Source: Desulfobulbaceae bacterium (lineage in GTDB: Bacteria; Desulfobacterota; Desulfobulbia; Desulfobulbales; Desulfobulbaceae). Taken from it: a stretch of 64,000 nucleotides of DNA. The position numbers and the translations under genes were made by a program. The notes beneath the pieces are model-generated. The model was not told the origin of the DNA, did no database searches, and saw only the letters and a list, made by a program, of their open reading frames with translations. Below are positions 51,897 to 60,688 of the stretch, one piece after another; position 1 is the stretch's first letter, and every line of letters begins with the position of its first letter. The stretch covers positions 20,026 through 84,025 of the forward strand of contig JAAYIE010000008.1 in assembly GCA_012744275.1 (NCBI GenBank). The letters run 5' to 3'.

Positions 51897-54800
51897 CTAT
51901 TCAAGCTTTATCAGCCGCAGATTGGTATCACCTTCCTGGTACTGTTCAAAAAGCAAATTTTTGCCACCCGGATGCCATTGCGGGTACATGGCCCAGCCCG
52001 TTTCGGTAAGCGGCCAGGTCTTTTTGCTAGTGCGGTCATAGAGCCAAAGGGAAGCATTATGTTGTTTGTCCCAGGCCCAGTAGGCAATGGTGTCGCCGTC
52101 GGGAGAAAACACCGGTCCACGATCACCCAAGGTATAGCCTTGGGAAAGCTGCACCGTGTTACTGGTTTGCACCGGGCCATCCGCAGCAGGAAAGCTCACG
52201 TCAGATAACATGGCCATATAACTGACCCGCTCCTTGCCTGAACTGGCGCTCACCACCTCGGCAGTATAGACAATGCTTTTGCCACCCGGGCTCCAGTCGT
52301 TCATCTGCACTGCCTCCGGCCCCTGCCAGGTATGCACCACTGGTTCGGTGTAGTCAGGACCCTGAAAACTCATAAAATACTGCGCCGTCAAGTTGTATTC
52401 CCCGGTGGGCGCAACCTTGTAGGCAATCACCTGACCGTCTGGCCGCCAGAGCGGATTGGTTTCCATTTGTTCATCGTGGGTGAGTTGCCGTTTATCCGAA
52501 CCATTGGCCCGCATCAGCCACAGATCCCAATTGTCACCTTTACGGGCTGCATAGGCAATCCACTGACCATCCGGGCTCCACACCGGCCGGTCAAGATGCT
52601 CCTGGCTGCTCACCAGCACGCGCTCCGCACCGTTCTCCACAGTTATGCTTTTGATGGTATGGGTTTGGGCCGTCTTATCATAGCTCCAGACCACCAGTTC
52701 TTTGCCCGCAGGATGCCAGACTGGCCAGGCATAGATATCTTTACCGGTGCTGAGCTGGCGCTCGTTTACGCCATCCGCGTTCATAAGCCAAATCTGATTA
52801 CTACCGCCTTCGTTGGACACATAGGCAATCTGGCTGCCATCCGGCGACCATTGCCCGCCAACCCGCGCGCCTTTTCCTTGGCTGAGCGCTGCAGTCCTGT
52901 CCCAGGCAGGTTGTGGCCCGGCAATATTTTCCGGCGGACCTGCGCTGTAGGCATTGTCTGTCGGCACATTGGGATAGGGTATGCGGTGGCAAACATAGCA
53001 GGCAGGGTTATCGGTGATTGGGCCAATCACCCTGGTGGGCAGGGTAAGGCGGTCGGGAAAGGTGTAGAACACATCCTTGAGGCTGGGGTTGGCGTAGCGG
53101 CTCTGGGCAATCTCACCCTGCCAGTTCACCTCGTAGCGCTCACCATCCGGGCCGTCTGAGCCATCGCCAATCACAAAGGCTTGAGCATCCGGGTTGCTTG
53201 TCTGGGGCAGAGCATCTATTCTGTTCTGCCCATGCGAGACAGCACTTCTCAGCTTACCAGCTGTATAGTTTCCGCCAAAGCGCACGGTGTTGGTGGGCTG
53301 GGTAATGCCCGTGGGCTGATCTGCCTCCACTTCGGTGTGCAGCACCTCGTTTAAAGGCCGCACCTGAACATCACGGCCCAAAATATAATCCTGATCTTCA
53401 ACAATGGTCTTGTAGGCCTTATTCAGGGCCAGGGCACGTTCGGGCGAGGGGTTGAGCAGCGGTAAAACATCATCGTGCAGGCGGTTTAAGACATCGAGCT
53501 TCACCGTCCCATCCGGCTTGAAAAAACGGGTCTGGGCCTCATCATTATCACGCAGGTCGCTGGCAGCCCGGTTGTACATCAGGTAGTAGCTGTACTCGTA
53601 AAACACGCCCGCATTCTGAATTTCTATTTTCGGCTCCACCAGTCCGCTCAAGGATTTTTCCTGAGGGTGATACCAGCCACCCTTAAAGTGGCGGTGATCG
53701 AGCTTGCGGCTAAAGGAAAAAACACTGTCCGTGGTCGCACCTACCCCACCATGGCAGCCCACGCAGGAAAGGGTTTCCTCATAGGTTTGGGGCCGCAGCC
53801 TGCCTGCGGCATTTTCAATAAAACCCTGCAACCTCCAACCCCAGCCGTTGAACACTCCCTGTTCAAAATTGCCGATATACTGGCTGGTACGCGATGGAAA
53901 ATCATTCTTTTCCTTCATCTCGGCCAGAGCCGCCTCTTCAAGATTGGAATAGCTCTGCCAGGAGGTCTTTTTCATGTAGCGCAGTTCGCGCAAACGCGGG
54001 GCCATCTGTACCGCACCATCTTCTGCCACATCCAGATAGTTCATGGCCTTGAGCAGTTCAGTGCCCTTGGGAAAGAGCCCGGCAGCCAGCGGCTGCTTGC
54101 CTGCCTGCTGTTCCTGGCCCGCAAGCCCGGCATAGGCCATGTTTTTACCCTGCAGCGGAGCCCAGTCGAACTTCACCGTGGTGGCAGTGCCAAGTTTGCC
54201 GTCCTTATCCAGATCCACACCCACATACTGCTCGTCAGTCGGCGGAATCTGCACATTTTTACGGCTGATCAACGCCTCAACAATGGCCAGGTTGGTGCTG
54301 TAAATCGTTTCATCAAACACTCCAGCAGCTGTTTTTTGAAAGGATGCGGGCAGACGGATCAGAGTATCAGAAGGCGCACCCACGCTCGGCCAGTGCGAGG
54401 TCGGGAAAGGATACGATAAATACACCCGCCAGCCGCTGTGCTGGCCGCTTGGATCAAGGTCGTAACCCTGTTCGTTGAAGTTAAAATGGCAGTCCGGTGT
54501 ATACCCATCCCACTGGCCATCATTGTCATTATCCCATTCTGGCGGCAGCTTGCGCAGGCTGTCGGCCAGGATCAGGGAACGGCCCTCGCCGAAATAGTTA
54601 CTCTTACGTACATAACTCAGGATATCCGCATCGCTGATAGCTGCCACCCTGGCAGTCCGGTCTTCAAACAAGTTGGTCCAGGGATTCTTTAGATTGTGCT
54701 CCGGAAAGGAATAGTTGAGCTGCAAATCCCAGTCATTGATGTAGTTGGGCTCAATGGATTTGGTATGGCAAACATAGCAGGGATTGACCACGCTCTTGTC

Positions 54801-54992
54801 GGCCAGCTCGGTTTTAACGAAACACTGGGGTGGAATGTAGGCAATGAGGTTCTGCACTGCCTTGCTTTTCAAGTTAGGCTCCAGCATCCGCGCTGCCTTG
54901 CTTTCTGTGGCAAAAGCAGGGTCTGCAACAGAGCAGAGCAATACAAACGACAGCATTGCTCCCCTACCAAGGTCTAAACAAAAACACCTCAT
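51897..54992 (-). CDS. Three-heme c-type cytochrome fused to a C-terminal beta-propeller
   Basis: A large exported protein of about 1031 residues. ATG 54992 is chosen because GGAGG lies seven bases upstream; ATG 54998 is too close to it. A Sec signal peptide (LSFVLLCSVADPAFA) precedes the mature part. Three CXXCH heme c motifs occur far apart: CYVCH near 72, CVGCH near 410 and CYVCH near 665. From about 700 the sequence changes to TolB/PD40-type repeats (GGQWSPDGSQIAYVSNEGG, RPVWSPDGQWIAYAARKGDNWDLWLM, GPVFSPDGDTIAYWAW), at least five blades. A calcium-like loop, DNDNDGQWDGY, lies near 155. The substrate is unknown. It follows a PhoX-type gene on the same strand. Confidence 0.8.
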   Translation of the reverse strand: MRCFCLDLGRGAMLSFVLLCSVADPAFATESKAARMLEPNLKSKAVQNLIAYIPPQCFVKTELADKSVVNPCYVCHTKSIEPNYINDWDLQLNYSFPEHNLKNPWTNLFEDRTARVAAISDADILSYVRKSNYFGEGRSLILADSLRKLPPEWDNDNDGQWDGYTPDCHFNFNEQGYDLDPSGQHSGWRVYLSYPFPTSHWPSVGAPSDTLIRLPASFQKTAAGVFDETIYSTNLAIVEALISRKNVQIPPTDEQYVGVDLDKDGKLGTATTVKFDWAPLQGKNMAYAGLAGQEQQAGKQPLAAGLFPKGTELLKAMNYLDVAEDGAVQMAPRLRELRYMKKTSWQSYSNLEEAALAEMKEKNDFPSRTSQYIGNFEQGVFNGWGWRLQGFIENAAGRLRPQTYEETLSCVGCHGGVGATTDSVFSFSRKLDHRHFKGGWYHPQEKSLSGLVEPKIEIQNAGVFYEYSYYLMYNRAASDLRDNDEAQTRFFKPDGTVKLDVLNRLHDDVLPLLNPSPERALALNKAYKTIVEDQDYILGRDVQVRPLNEVLHTEVEADQPTGITQPTNTVRFGGNYTAGKLRSAVSHGQNRIDALPQTSNPDAQAFVIGDGSDGPDGERYEVNWQGEIAQSRYANPSLKDVFYTFPDRLTLPTRVIGPITDNPACYVCHRIPYPNVPTDNAYSAGPPENIAGPQPAWDRTAALSQGKGARVGGQWSPDGSQIAYVSNEGGSNQIWLMNADGVNERQLSTGKDIYAWPVWHPAGKELVVWSYDKTAQTHTIKSITVENGAERVLVSSQEHLDRPVWSPDGQWIAYAARKGDNWDLWLMRANGSDKRQLTHDEQMETNPLWRPDGQVIAYKVAPTGEYNLTAQYFMSFQGPDYTEPVVHTWQGPEAVQMNDWSPGGKSIVYTAEVVSASSGKERVSYMAMLSDVSFPAADGPVQTSNTVQLSQGYTLGDRGPVFSPDGDTIAYWAWDKQHNASLWLYDRTSKKTWPLTETGWAMYPQWHPGGKNLLFEQYQEGDTNLRLIKLE

Positions 54993-55019
54993 TTGCATGC
55001 CTCCTTCCTCTCTCCTCTA

Positions 55020-55066
55020 AAAAATGAAAGCCCGCTTCCCTTCTGGAACAGAAGCAGATGCGGGCT
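55020..55066 (-). terminator. Terminator after the PhoX-type gene
   Basis: AAGCCCGC and GCGGGCTT form the base of a stem-loop. On the minus strand it is followed by TCATTTTTT. It lies about 70 bases past the PhoX-type stop and before the cytochrome start, so the two genes may be only partly cotranscribed. Confidence 0.7.
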
Positions 55067-55133
55067 TGGCATACACAACCTGGTTATTGGCTGCTGTCGC
55101 AGCAAGCGATTTGCTGCCAGCGCCTCAGCGAAC

Positions 55134-56954
55134 TTATTTTGTCTTCGGGTTTTCCATCACTGGCAGGGGCCCGATATAACCGGTAAAGGCGCGGGCATCC
55201 GCAGGATCGTTCAACTTGTCCTCATCCGACTCGCCATAGGGATGCTGCACCACACTCATCAAATAGGCATGGCCATTGATGTTCGGGTAGAAATACGGCG
55301 AAGTGGTTTCTGCACCATAGGGTGTGGTCTGAATGCGGGTCAGGGTGCCCTCGCTTATATTATACGCCCAGATGGCGTCGTTCTGGTGGCCTGTGCCAGT
55401 GTCTTCACCGATGATCAGGGTGTCGCGGCCAGGCATATAGGTGACGTTGTCCGGGTTAGCAATATTGTCCACATTGCAGGTGTTGCCGCTAAACGGGCTG
55501 CCTTCAGCATAGGTTACGGGCTCACCCCGAACAAAACCCATCATGTTTTTGGCCACATAGTCGCTGCCTATGGTGCTGTCCTTTACCAAATCCAGCTTGT
55601 ACACCGCGCCGCAGTCGTTCTGGGGCAGGCGGATGTGATTCGGGCCGCCAAGGTCTGACTTGTCGTTATCAAGCATGCCCTTGTTGATTTCACTCATGGC
55701 CACATAGAGGACCATGTTATCTGGATCAAGCGTAATGCCCTCTTCCTTGCGGAACTCGGTGGTCGCGCCCTTGTAGGCGGCATAGCGGCGCGTTTCCACA
55801 CGGGAGGCAATGGTTTCCATACCTTCCTTCAGCTTCAGGCATTCATGACCATCAGTGGTGTTAATGGAGGTGAAACCAGCCTCGCAAACGCCACCTTCCT
55901 TGGGAGCAGATGCCTCAAAGATCGAACTAAAAGTAACCCCGTCCTCTTCAATGGCTTTTTTGATGGCCGCATTATCCGCATGGCCCAGATCAATCCACTC
56001 CAAGTCAGCAACGCCACCATTGGCCGCGCTGATCTGGTTCCATTTGGCAGCATAGAGCTTGCCGCTGGACAGATCCTTGGGCTTATCGGCAATAAAGAGG
56101 AAAAAGCCAACATTGGTGCCGTCATCGGAGATGTAGGCGGTCTTGTTGTCCGGCATGATTTTCGCCAGTTCAACCGCAGTACGACCCATGGCAAAGTGCT
56201 TGGTCACTGTGGTCTTGCCGCTTGCATCCACCTCTACCTCCACTGGATAGCCGTAGCGATAAGGTTTGAACACCTTGCGGAAATCATCGACCGTGGTTGT
56301 GCCTGCATAGGGATCCAAGCCAAAATAGCGGGCCATGGGCTTGTCGTAATCTTCGATTTCGTCCATGGTTTTGGCATCTTCGGTCAAGCGGGCATTATTA
56401 GGGTACTCTTCGCTGCCCAGATGGGTCATCCATGGGGTCACGCTACCGGCACAGGGCACCCACAGGCCTTCTACGCCAGACATATCGATATTTCTGGTAG
56501 AAATGGCGCTCAGTTTGCCGGTTGTTTTGTCCTGGGTCAGTTCGGTCAGATACATGGCACCCGGACGGCTCTCAAAGTGCGAGACCATGAAAAGCTTGTT
56601 ATCTACGGTCAAGAGGGAGCTAAAGTCATTGTCATTGGAAAGATGTTCGGAACCGTCATTGTTTTTAACCGGATTGCCTTTTGCGTCCAGAAGCAAGCCA
56701 AAAACACCCTCGCCTGCCTTGTCACCGCTGCGCAGAATGGTATGAAAACCGATGGCTGTGGTCTTGCCGTCCACGGTAATTTCCGGGCTGGCCAGGATTT
56801 GTCTTTTTTGCTCGTCAGTGGAGGGAAAGGGAACCGGCTTGAACACAGGCACCGGTGAGGCTGCTGTTTCTGCCGCTGCAAGCATTGAGGGCAGCAGCAA
56901 GGCTGCAGAACAAAAACCAAGAATTGCCGCCTTGCGAGAGATTAATTTTCGCAT
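55134..56954 (-). CDS. PhoX/DUF839 family exported protein
   Basis: A 606-residue protein of the PhoX alkaline-phosphatase superfamily, a beta-propeller with Ca and Fe cofactors in the characterised members. ATG 56954 follows an ideal GGAGG site and opens a Sec signal peptide (MRKLISRKAAILGFCSAALL, then ...AAAE); classical PhoX uses Tat, which is not seen here. The conserved CAGSVTPWMTHLGSEE block (PhoX: CAGGxTPWGTWLxxEE) is near 180-195, and NCDAxxx-type features recur (NTCNVDNIANPDNVTYMPGRDTLIIGEDTG). Phosphatase activity is inferred from family only. It could instead partner the cytochrome/propeller protein next door. Confidence 0.82.
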   Translation of the reverse strand: MRKLISRKAAILGFCSAALLLPSMLAAAETAASPVPVFKPVPFPSTDEQKRQILASPEITVDGKTTAIGFHTILRSGDKAGEGVFGLLLDAKGNPVKNNDGSEHLSNDNDFSSLLTVDNKLFMVSHFESRPGAMYLTELTQDKTTGKLSAISTRNIDMSGVEGLWVPCAGSVTPWMTHLGSEEYPNNARLTEDAKTMDEIEDYDKPMARYFGLDPYAGTTTVDDFRKVFKPYRYGYPVEVEVDASGKTTVTKHFAMGRTAVELAKIMPDNKTAYISDDGTNVGFFLFIADKPKDLSSGKLYAAKWNQISAANGGVADLEWIDLGHADNAAIKKAIEEDGVTFSSIFEASAPKEGGVCEAGFTSINTTDGHECLKLKEGMETIASRVETRRYAAYKGATTEFRKEEGITLDPDNMVLYVAMSEINKGMLDNDKSDLGGPNHIRLPQNDCGAVYKLDLVKDSTIGSDYVAKNMMGFVRGEPVTYAEGSPFSGNTCNVDNIANPDNVTYMPGRDTLIIGEDTGTGHQNDAIWAYNISEGTLTRIQTTPYGAETTSPYFYPNINGHAYLMSVVQHPYGESDEDKLNDPADARAFTGYIGPLPVMENPKTK

Positions 56955-57332
56955 AAATTCCTCCAGATATACAAAAAATTGGTTGGCTGTGACCATGAAT
57001 TGAGTCAGCATTAAAACTGAAAAGCGTTAGGGCCGGGTTAATGTTTCATTCTAATTCCATGACAAAAACGCTGTCCAGCAAGGCAGCTAATGGTTGTTTG
57101 AGGCAGGGGATGAAAGGATTCTTTCTGGTTGCCAATACGGTTTTGCTGCGATGATCTCAGGGCGGCCATTGACTGATCGCAAACAAGATCCAACCGCGCC
57201 GATCCTGCCAAGGCAATATGATGCAGCGCTATCGGCTACAAAGGCTTATTTTTTAGCTTCCAAGCTTAACACCCTGGCCAGCACCATGGACGAAGGGTCC
57301 ATGCCAATACCTGATATCAGGAGGTGAGCCGT
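56955..57332. other. Divergent intergenic region before fumC
   Basis: A 378-base region between the PhoX-type gene and fumC. It contains the repeat fragment D (57048-57077) and an AGGAGG ribosome site for fumC (57319-57324). A 77-codon open frame at 57094-57327 has no recognisable product and ends inside fumC's ribosome site, so I do not call it a gene. Confidence 0.5.
57048..57077 (-). repeat. Fragment of the dispersed repeat, copy D
   Basis: ATTCTAATTCCATGACAAAA and ACGCTGTC match the inverted right end of copy B (ATTCCAATTCCATATCAAAA, CGCTATC) over about 30 bases. The rest of the element is not detectable, so this is a solo end or a decayed copy. Confidence 0.5.
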
Positions 57333-58736
57333 ATGAAACTGAGCAGAACGAGAACCGAAACCGACAGCATGGGAGCCATTGAGGTCGCTGCAGACCGCTA
57401 TTGGGGCGCGCAGACAGAACGTTCCCGCATCAACTTCCCCATTGGCGGCGAACGCTTCCGCTTTACCAGGGCCTTTATCCGCGCCCTGGGCATCCTCAAA
57501 AAATGCGCGGCCCAGACTAACGCTGAACTTGGCCAACTGCCGCAGGACAAGGTGGATCTGATTGTCCGGGCAGCGGATGAAGTGATTTCCGGCGCACTGG
57601 ATGCCCATTTCCCCCTGGTCGTCTTCCAGACTGGTTCTGGCACCCAAACCAATATGAACGCCAACGAGGTCATTGCCAACCGGGCCATTGAACTGGCTGG
57701 TGGAGTCATGGGGTCGAAAACGCCAATCCATCCCAACGACCATGTCAATCGTGGTCAGAGCAGCAACGACGCTTTTCCTACGGCCATGCACATCGCAGCC
57801 GTAGAGCAACTGGAAGATATGCTTGTACCGGCGGTAACGCAACTGCGGGAAACACTGGCGGATAAGGCAAGAGAGTATAGCGGGGTAGTCAAGATCGGGC
57901 GCACCCACCTGCAGGATGCCACGCCCATTACCCTCGGCCAGGAGATCAGCAGTTGGGTTGCCCAGTTGGATGCGTCCATTACCCGAATTGAAAGCGCCAT
58001 TCCTGATCTGTGCGCGCTGGCTATTGGCGGCACCGCAGTAGGCACAGGCCTGAATGCCCACCATCAATTTGGTGAGCTTACTGCCGCCAAAATCGCAGCC
58101 CAAAGCGGCCGTCCCTTTTATTCCGCAGCCAATAAATTTGCTGTCCTTGCCGCACATGATGCAATTGTGGCTGCCAGTGCCAGCCTGCGTACCCTTGCAG
58201 GCAGCCTGATGAAGATCGCCAATGATGTGCGCTGGCTGGCCAGCGGGCCCCGTGCAGGCATTGGCGAAATTCTCATTCCGGAAAATGAGCCTGGCTCCTC
58301 GATCATGCCAGGCAAGGTAAACCCGACACAATCAGAGGCAATGACCATGGTGGCGGTACAGGTGTTTGGTAATGATGCCACCATTGCCTTTGCCGGATCG
58401 CAGGGCAACTTTCAGCTCAACGTCTTTAAACCGGTGATGATCCACAACCTGCTTCAATCCGTGCAACTGCTGGCCGATGCCTGCAGGGCCTTCAATGAGC
58501 ACTGCGCGGTGGGGATTACTCCGAACAAAGCGGTGATCGCAGCGCATCTGCGCGATTCACTGATGACCGTAACAGCCCTGAACCCGCATATTGGCTATGA
58601 AAAGGCAGCAGCAATCGCCAAAAAAGCGCACAAAGATGGCACGGCCTTAAAAACAGCTGCCTTGGCGCTGGGTTATGTGAGTGATGCTGAATTTGAAGAA
58701 TGGGTGCGGCCCGAGAAGATGATTGGGCCGTTTTAG
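57333..58736 (+). CDS. fumC: Class II fumarate hydratase
   Basis: An iron-free fumarase converting fumarate and malate in the TCA cycle. ATG 57333 is eight bases after AGGAGG (a GTG nine bases upstream overlaps that site). The 467-residue protein has [84 protein letters not shown] and the superfamily signature [13 protein letters not shown]. Class II rather than oxygen-sensitive class I fumarase fits an organism that meets oxygen occasionally. Confidence 0.97.
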   Translation: MKLSRTRTETDSMGAIEVAADRYWGAQTERSRINFPIGGERFRFTRAFIRALGILKKCAAQTNAELGQLPQDKVDLIVRAADEVISGALDAHFPLVVFQTGSGTQTNMNANEVIANRAIELAGGVMGSKTPIHPNDHVNRGQSSNDAFPTAMHIAAVEQLEDMLVPAVTQLRETLADKAREYSGVVKIGRTHLQDATPITLGQEISSWVAQLDASITRIESAIPDLCALAIGGTAVGTGLNAHHQFGELTAAKIAAQSGRPFYSAANKFAVLAAHDAIVAASASLRTLAGSLMKIANDVRWLASGPRAGIGEILIPENEPGSSIMPGKVNPTQSEAMTMVAVQVFGNDATIAFAGSQGNFQLNVFKPVMIHNLLQSVQLLADACRAFNEHCAVGITPNKAVIAAHLRDSLMTVTALNPHIGYEKAAAIAKKAHKDGTALKTAALALGYVSDAEFEEWVRPEKMIGPF

Positions 58737-58847
58737 ATGCTTGCCTTGAAACAGTACTGGCACTGACTGCTCATTTGCTGCGGATTTCGCTGTAATATAC
58801 AAGGTATGGCAACGGTGTCACAGCACACACCAGACAAGAGGCTGGGT

Positions 58848-59562
58848 ATGGACACGACAAAAGTTGTGGTGGTAACCGGTGGGGTTCAGGGGATCGGCAA
58901 GGCCATTTGCGAGGCCTTTGTTGCGCGTGGAGCAACAGTGTGCAGCATTGACGTGCAGGAAAACAGCTCGTTTACCGGAGATATTGCCGATGAAGCCACC
59001 CTCAGGGCCTTTAGCGCCAAGGTGCTGGCCGAGCACGGCGGGGTTGATTATCTCATTAACAACGCCTGTCTTTCACGTGGCGGCCTCAATACCTGTTCTT
59101 ACGAAGACTTCAACTACGTGCTGCGGGTGGGGGTTGTCGCGCCTTTCTTCCTAACTCAGCTTTTCAACAACCATTTCAGGCCGCAGGCCAGCATTGTCAA
59201 CATTTCCTCCACCCGCCATCTAATGAGCCAGGCAGATACAGAAAGCTATACCACGGCCAAGGGCGGCATCACTGCCCTTACCCACGCCATGGCCATTACT
59301 TTGGCGGGCAAAGTGCGGGTAAACAGCATTTCCCCTGGCTGGATTGATACCACTGATACAGAGTTTTCCGGCCCGGACGCCAGCCAGCATCCAGTTGGCC
59401 GCGTTGGCACACCGCAAGACATTGTCAATGCGGTGCTTTTTCTCTGCGACCCAAAAAAACAGTTTTATTACCGGCCAGAACATCACGATTGATGGCGGTA
59501 TGAGCAAACTGATGGTGTATCACAACGATTGCGGCTGGACCTACCAGGCGCCGGCACCGTAA
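58848..59562 (+). pseudogene. SDR-family oxidoreductase with a frameshift in an A run
   Basis: A short-chain dehydrogenase/reductase. The N-terminal Rossmann motif is VVVTGGVQGIGKAICEAF. The NAD-binding NNA is in YLINNACLSRGG. The active site is Ser (NISSTRHLM) and Y..K (ESYTTAKGGITAL). The frame from 58806 or 58848 runs off at 59492, just after FLCDP. The +1 frame continues with the normal family C-terminus (NSFITGQNITIDGGMSKLMVYHNDCGW) to 59562. The break lies in a run of seven A (59453-59459); six A would restore one frame. It is either a sequencing error, a phase-variable or slippage site, or a true mutation. Confidence 0.82.
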
Positions 59563-59767
59563 AACAAGCCCTGCACAGGTAGTGTAAGCGCGGAAACGGC
59601 GTGCAGCACCATTTCTGTAAGCCGCTGAAAAAAGAACCAAGATTTTACTGCATCTTTCAAAGGGATCGGTTAATCCATACTGTACAGTATTATACGCGTC
59701 ATGCGCGCCGCAATGGACGAAGAGTTGGGCATTTCGCCGTAACCGTTCTCATAACCAACCCACTCGC

Positions 59768-60688
59768 ATGCCAAAAACTGTATGCACCTTTTTTATTCTC
59801 CTGCTCTCTTTCTGTCTGTTTGCCTGCAACAGTGAGGAAAATCCGGTAAAAGTGTCGCTGGACAAGCGCCAGGAAATTATTTCCCGGCCACAACCACCAG
59901 CGCTCACCTATGCCTATCTGCCGCAGTACTCGCACAGCGAATCCTTCAAACGCCATCAACGGCTGATCGAATACCTGGCCGAACAAACCGGCCTTTCCAT
60001 CAGGCAGGTCTTTCCGGATACCTTTGCCGACCATATTACCATGTTCGGTGAGGGCAAGATTGACATATCCTTTTCAAACCCCTTTATCTACGTCAAACTC
60101 GCCAATCGCTACGGGGCCCGTGCCATAACCCGCATTATCGAAGCAAATGGCAATGCCGAGTTTCGCGGCCAGATCATTGCCCGCAAGGATAACGCGGCTA
60201 TTCAGACGATTGAAGACTGCCGCGGTAAATCCTGGGTTGCGGTTGATCCCACCTCCGCGGGCGGCTATCTCTTTCCGCTTGGGCTATTTGTCGAACATGG
60301 GCTTGGCCTGCGCGACTTCAAGGAGGTGGTATTTTCGGGTGGCAGGCAGGAAAATGTTATCTTGGGGGTATATGCCGGCCTGCACGATCTGGGCTCAGTG
60401 CGGGAAGGCGCTTTACGGGTAGTGGAAGATAAAATTGACATCAATCAGATCAAGGTGGTGGCTAATTCAAAATCTTATCCTGGCTGGGTGTACGCTTACA
60501 GCCCAAAGATACCCGAGGAAGTGGTGGTAAAGATCAGGGAGGCGATGCTGCGGCTCGATTATGCCAATAATCCTGAGCACCGTAAAATTCTTGATACCGC
60601 CAGATTCATCGGCTTTGTGTCGTCGAGCGACAGCGATTTCGACCCGATACGGGATTTAAGCAAAAAAGTGGGTTTAGGTCTTGAATAG
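59768..60688 (+). CDS. PhnD-like periplasmic binding lipoprotein
   Basis: A 306-residue phosphate/phosphonate-type solute-binding protein with signal peptide and lipobox LFAC (Cys20). The mature protein shows LTYAYLPQYSHSESFKRHQRLIEYLAEQTGLSI, GEGKIDISFSNPFIYVKLANRYG, TSAGGYLFPLGLF and the hinge segment FSGGRQENVILGVYAGLHDLGSVREGAL. No ABC permease or ATPase gene is adjacent. Instead the stop overlaps the start of a sensor kinase, so it is more likely a ligand-sensing partner of that kinase than a transporter component. Confidence 0.88.
   Translation: MPKTVCTFFILLLSFCLFACNSEENPVKVSLDKRQEIISRPQPPALTYAYLPQYSHSESFKRHQRLIEYLAEQTGLSIRQVFPDTFADHITMFGEGKIDISFSNPFIYVKLANRYGARAITRIIEANGNAEFRGQIIARKDNAAIQTIEDCRGKSWVAVDPTSAGGYLFPLGLFVEHGLGLRDFKEVVFSGGRQENVILGVYAGLHDLGSVREGALRVVEDKIDINQIKVVANSKSYPGWVYAYSPKIPEEVVVKIREAMLRLDYANNPEHRKILDTARFIGFVSSSDSDFDPIRDLSKKVGLGLE

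Noticed and set aside
55845..56858. A 337-codon plus-strand open frame antisense to the PhoX-type gene
   Set aside because: It is a shadow of a long coding gene with a signal peptide and ribosome site on the minus strand; no domain is recognisable.
57094..57327. A 77-codon open frame before fumC
   Set aside because: No family likeness and no ribosome site, and it ends inside the fumC ribosome-binding region.
57246..58331. A 361-codon minus-strand open frame antisense to fumC
   Set aside because: fumC has all catalytic signatures across the same region, and the antisense product resembles no family I know.
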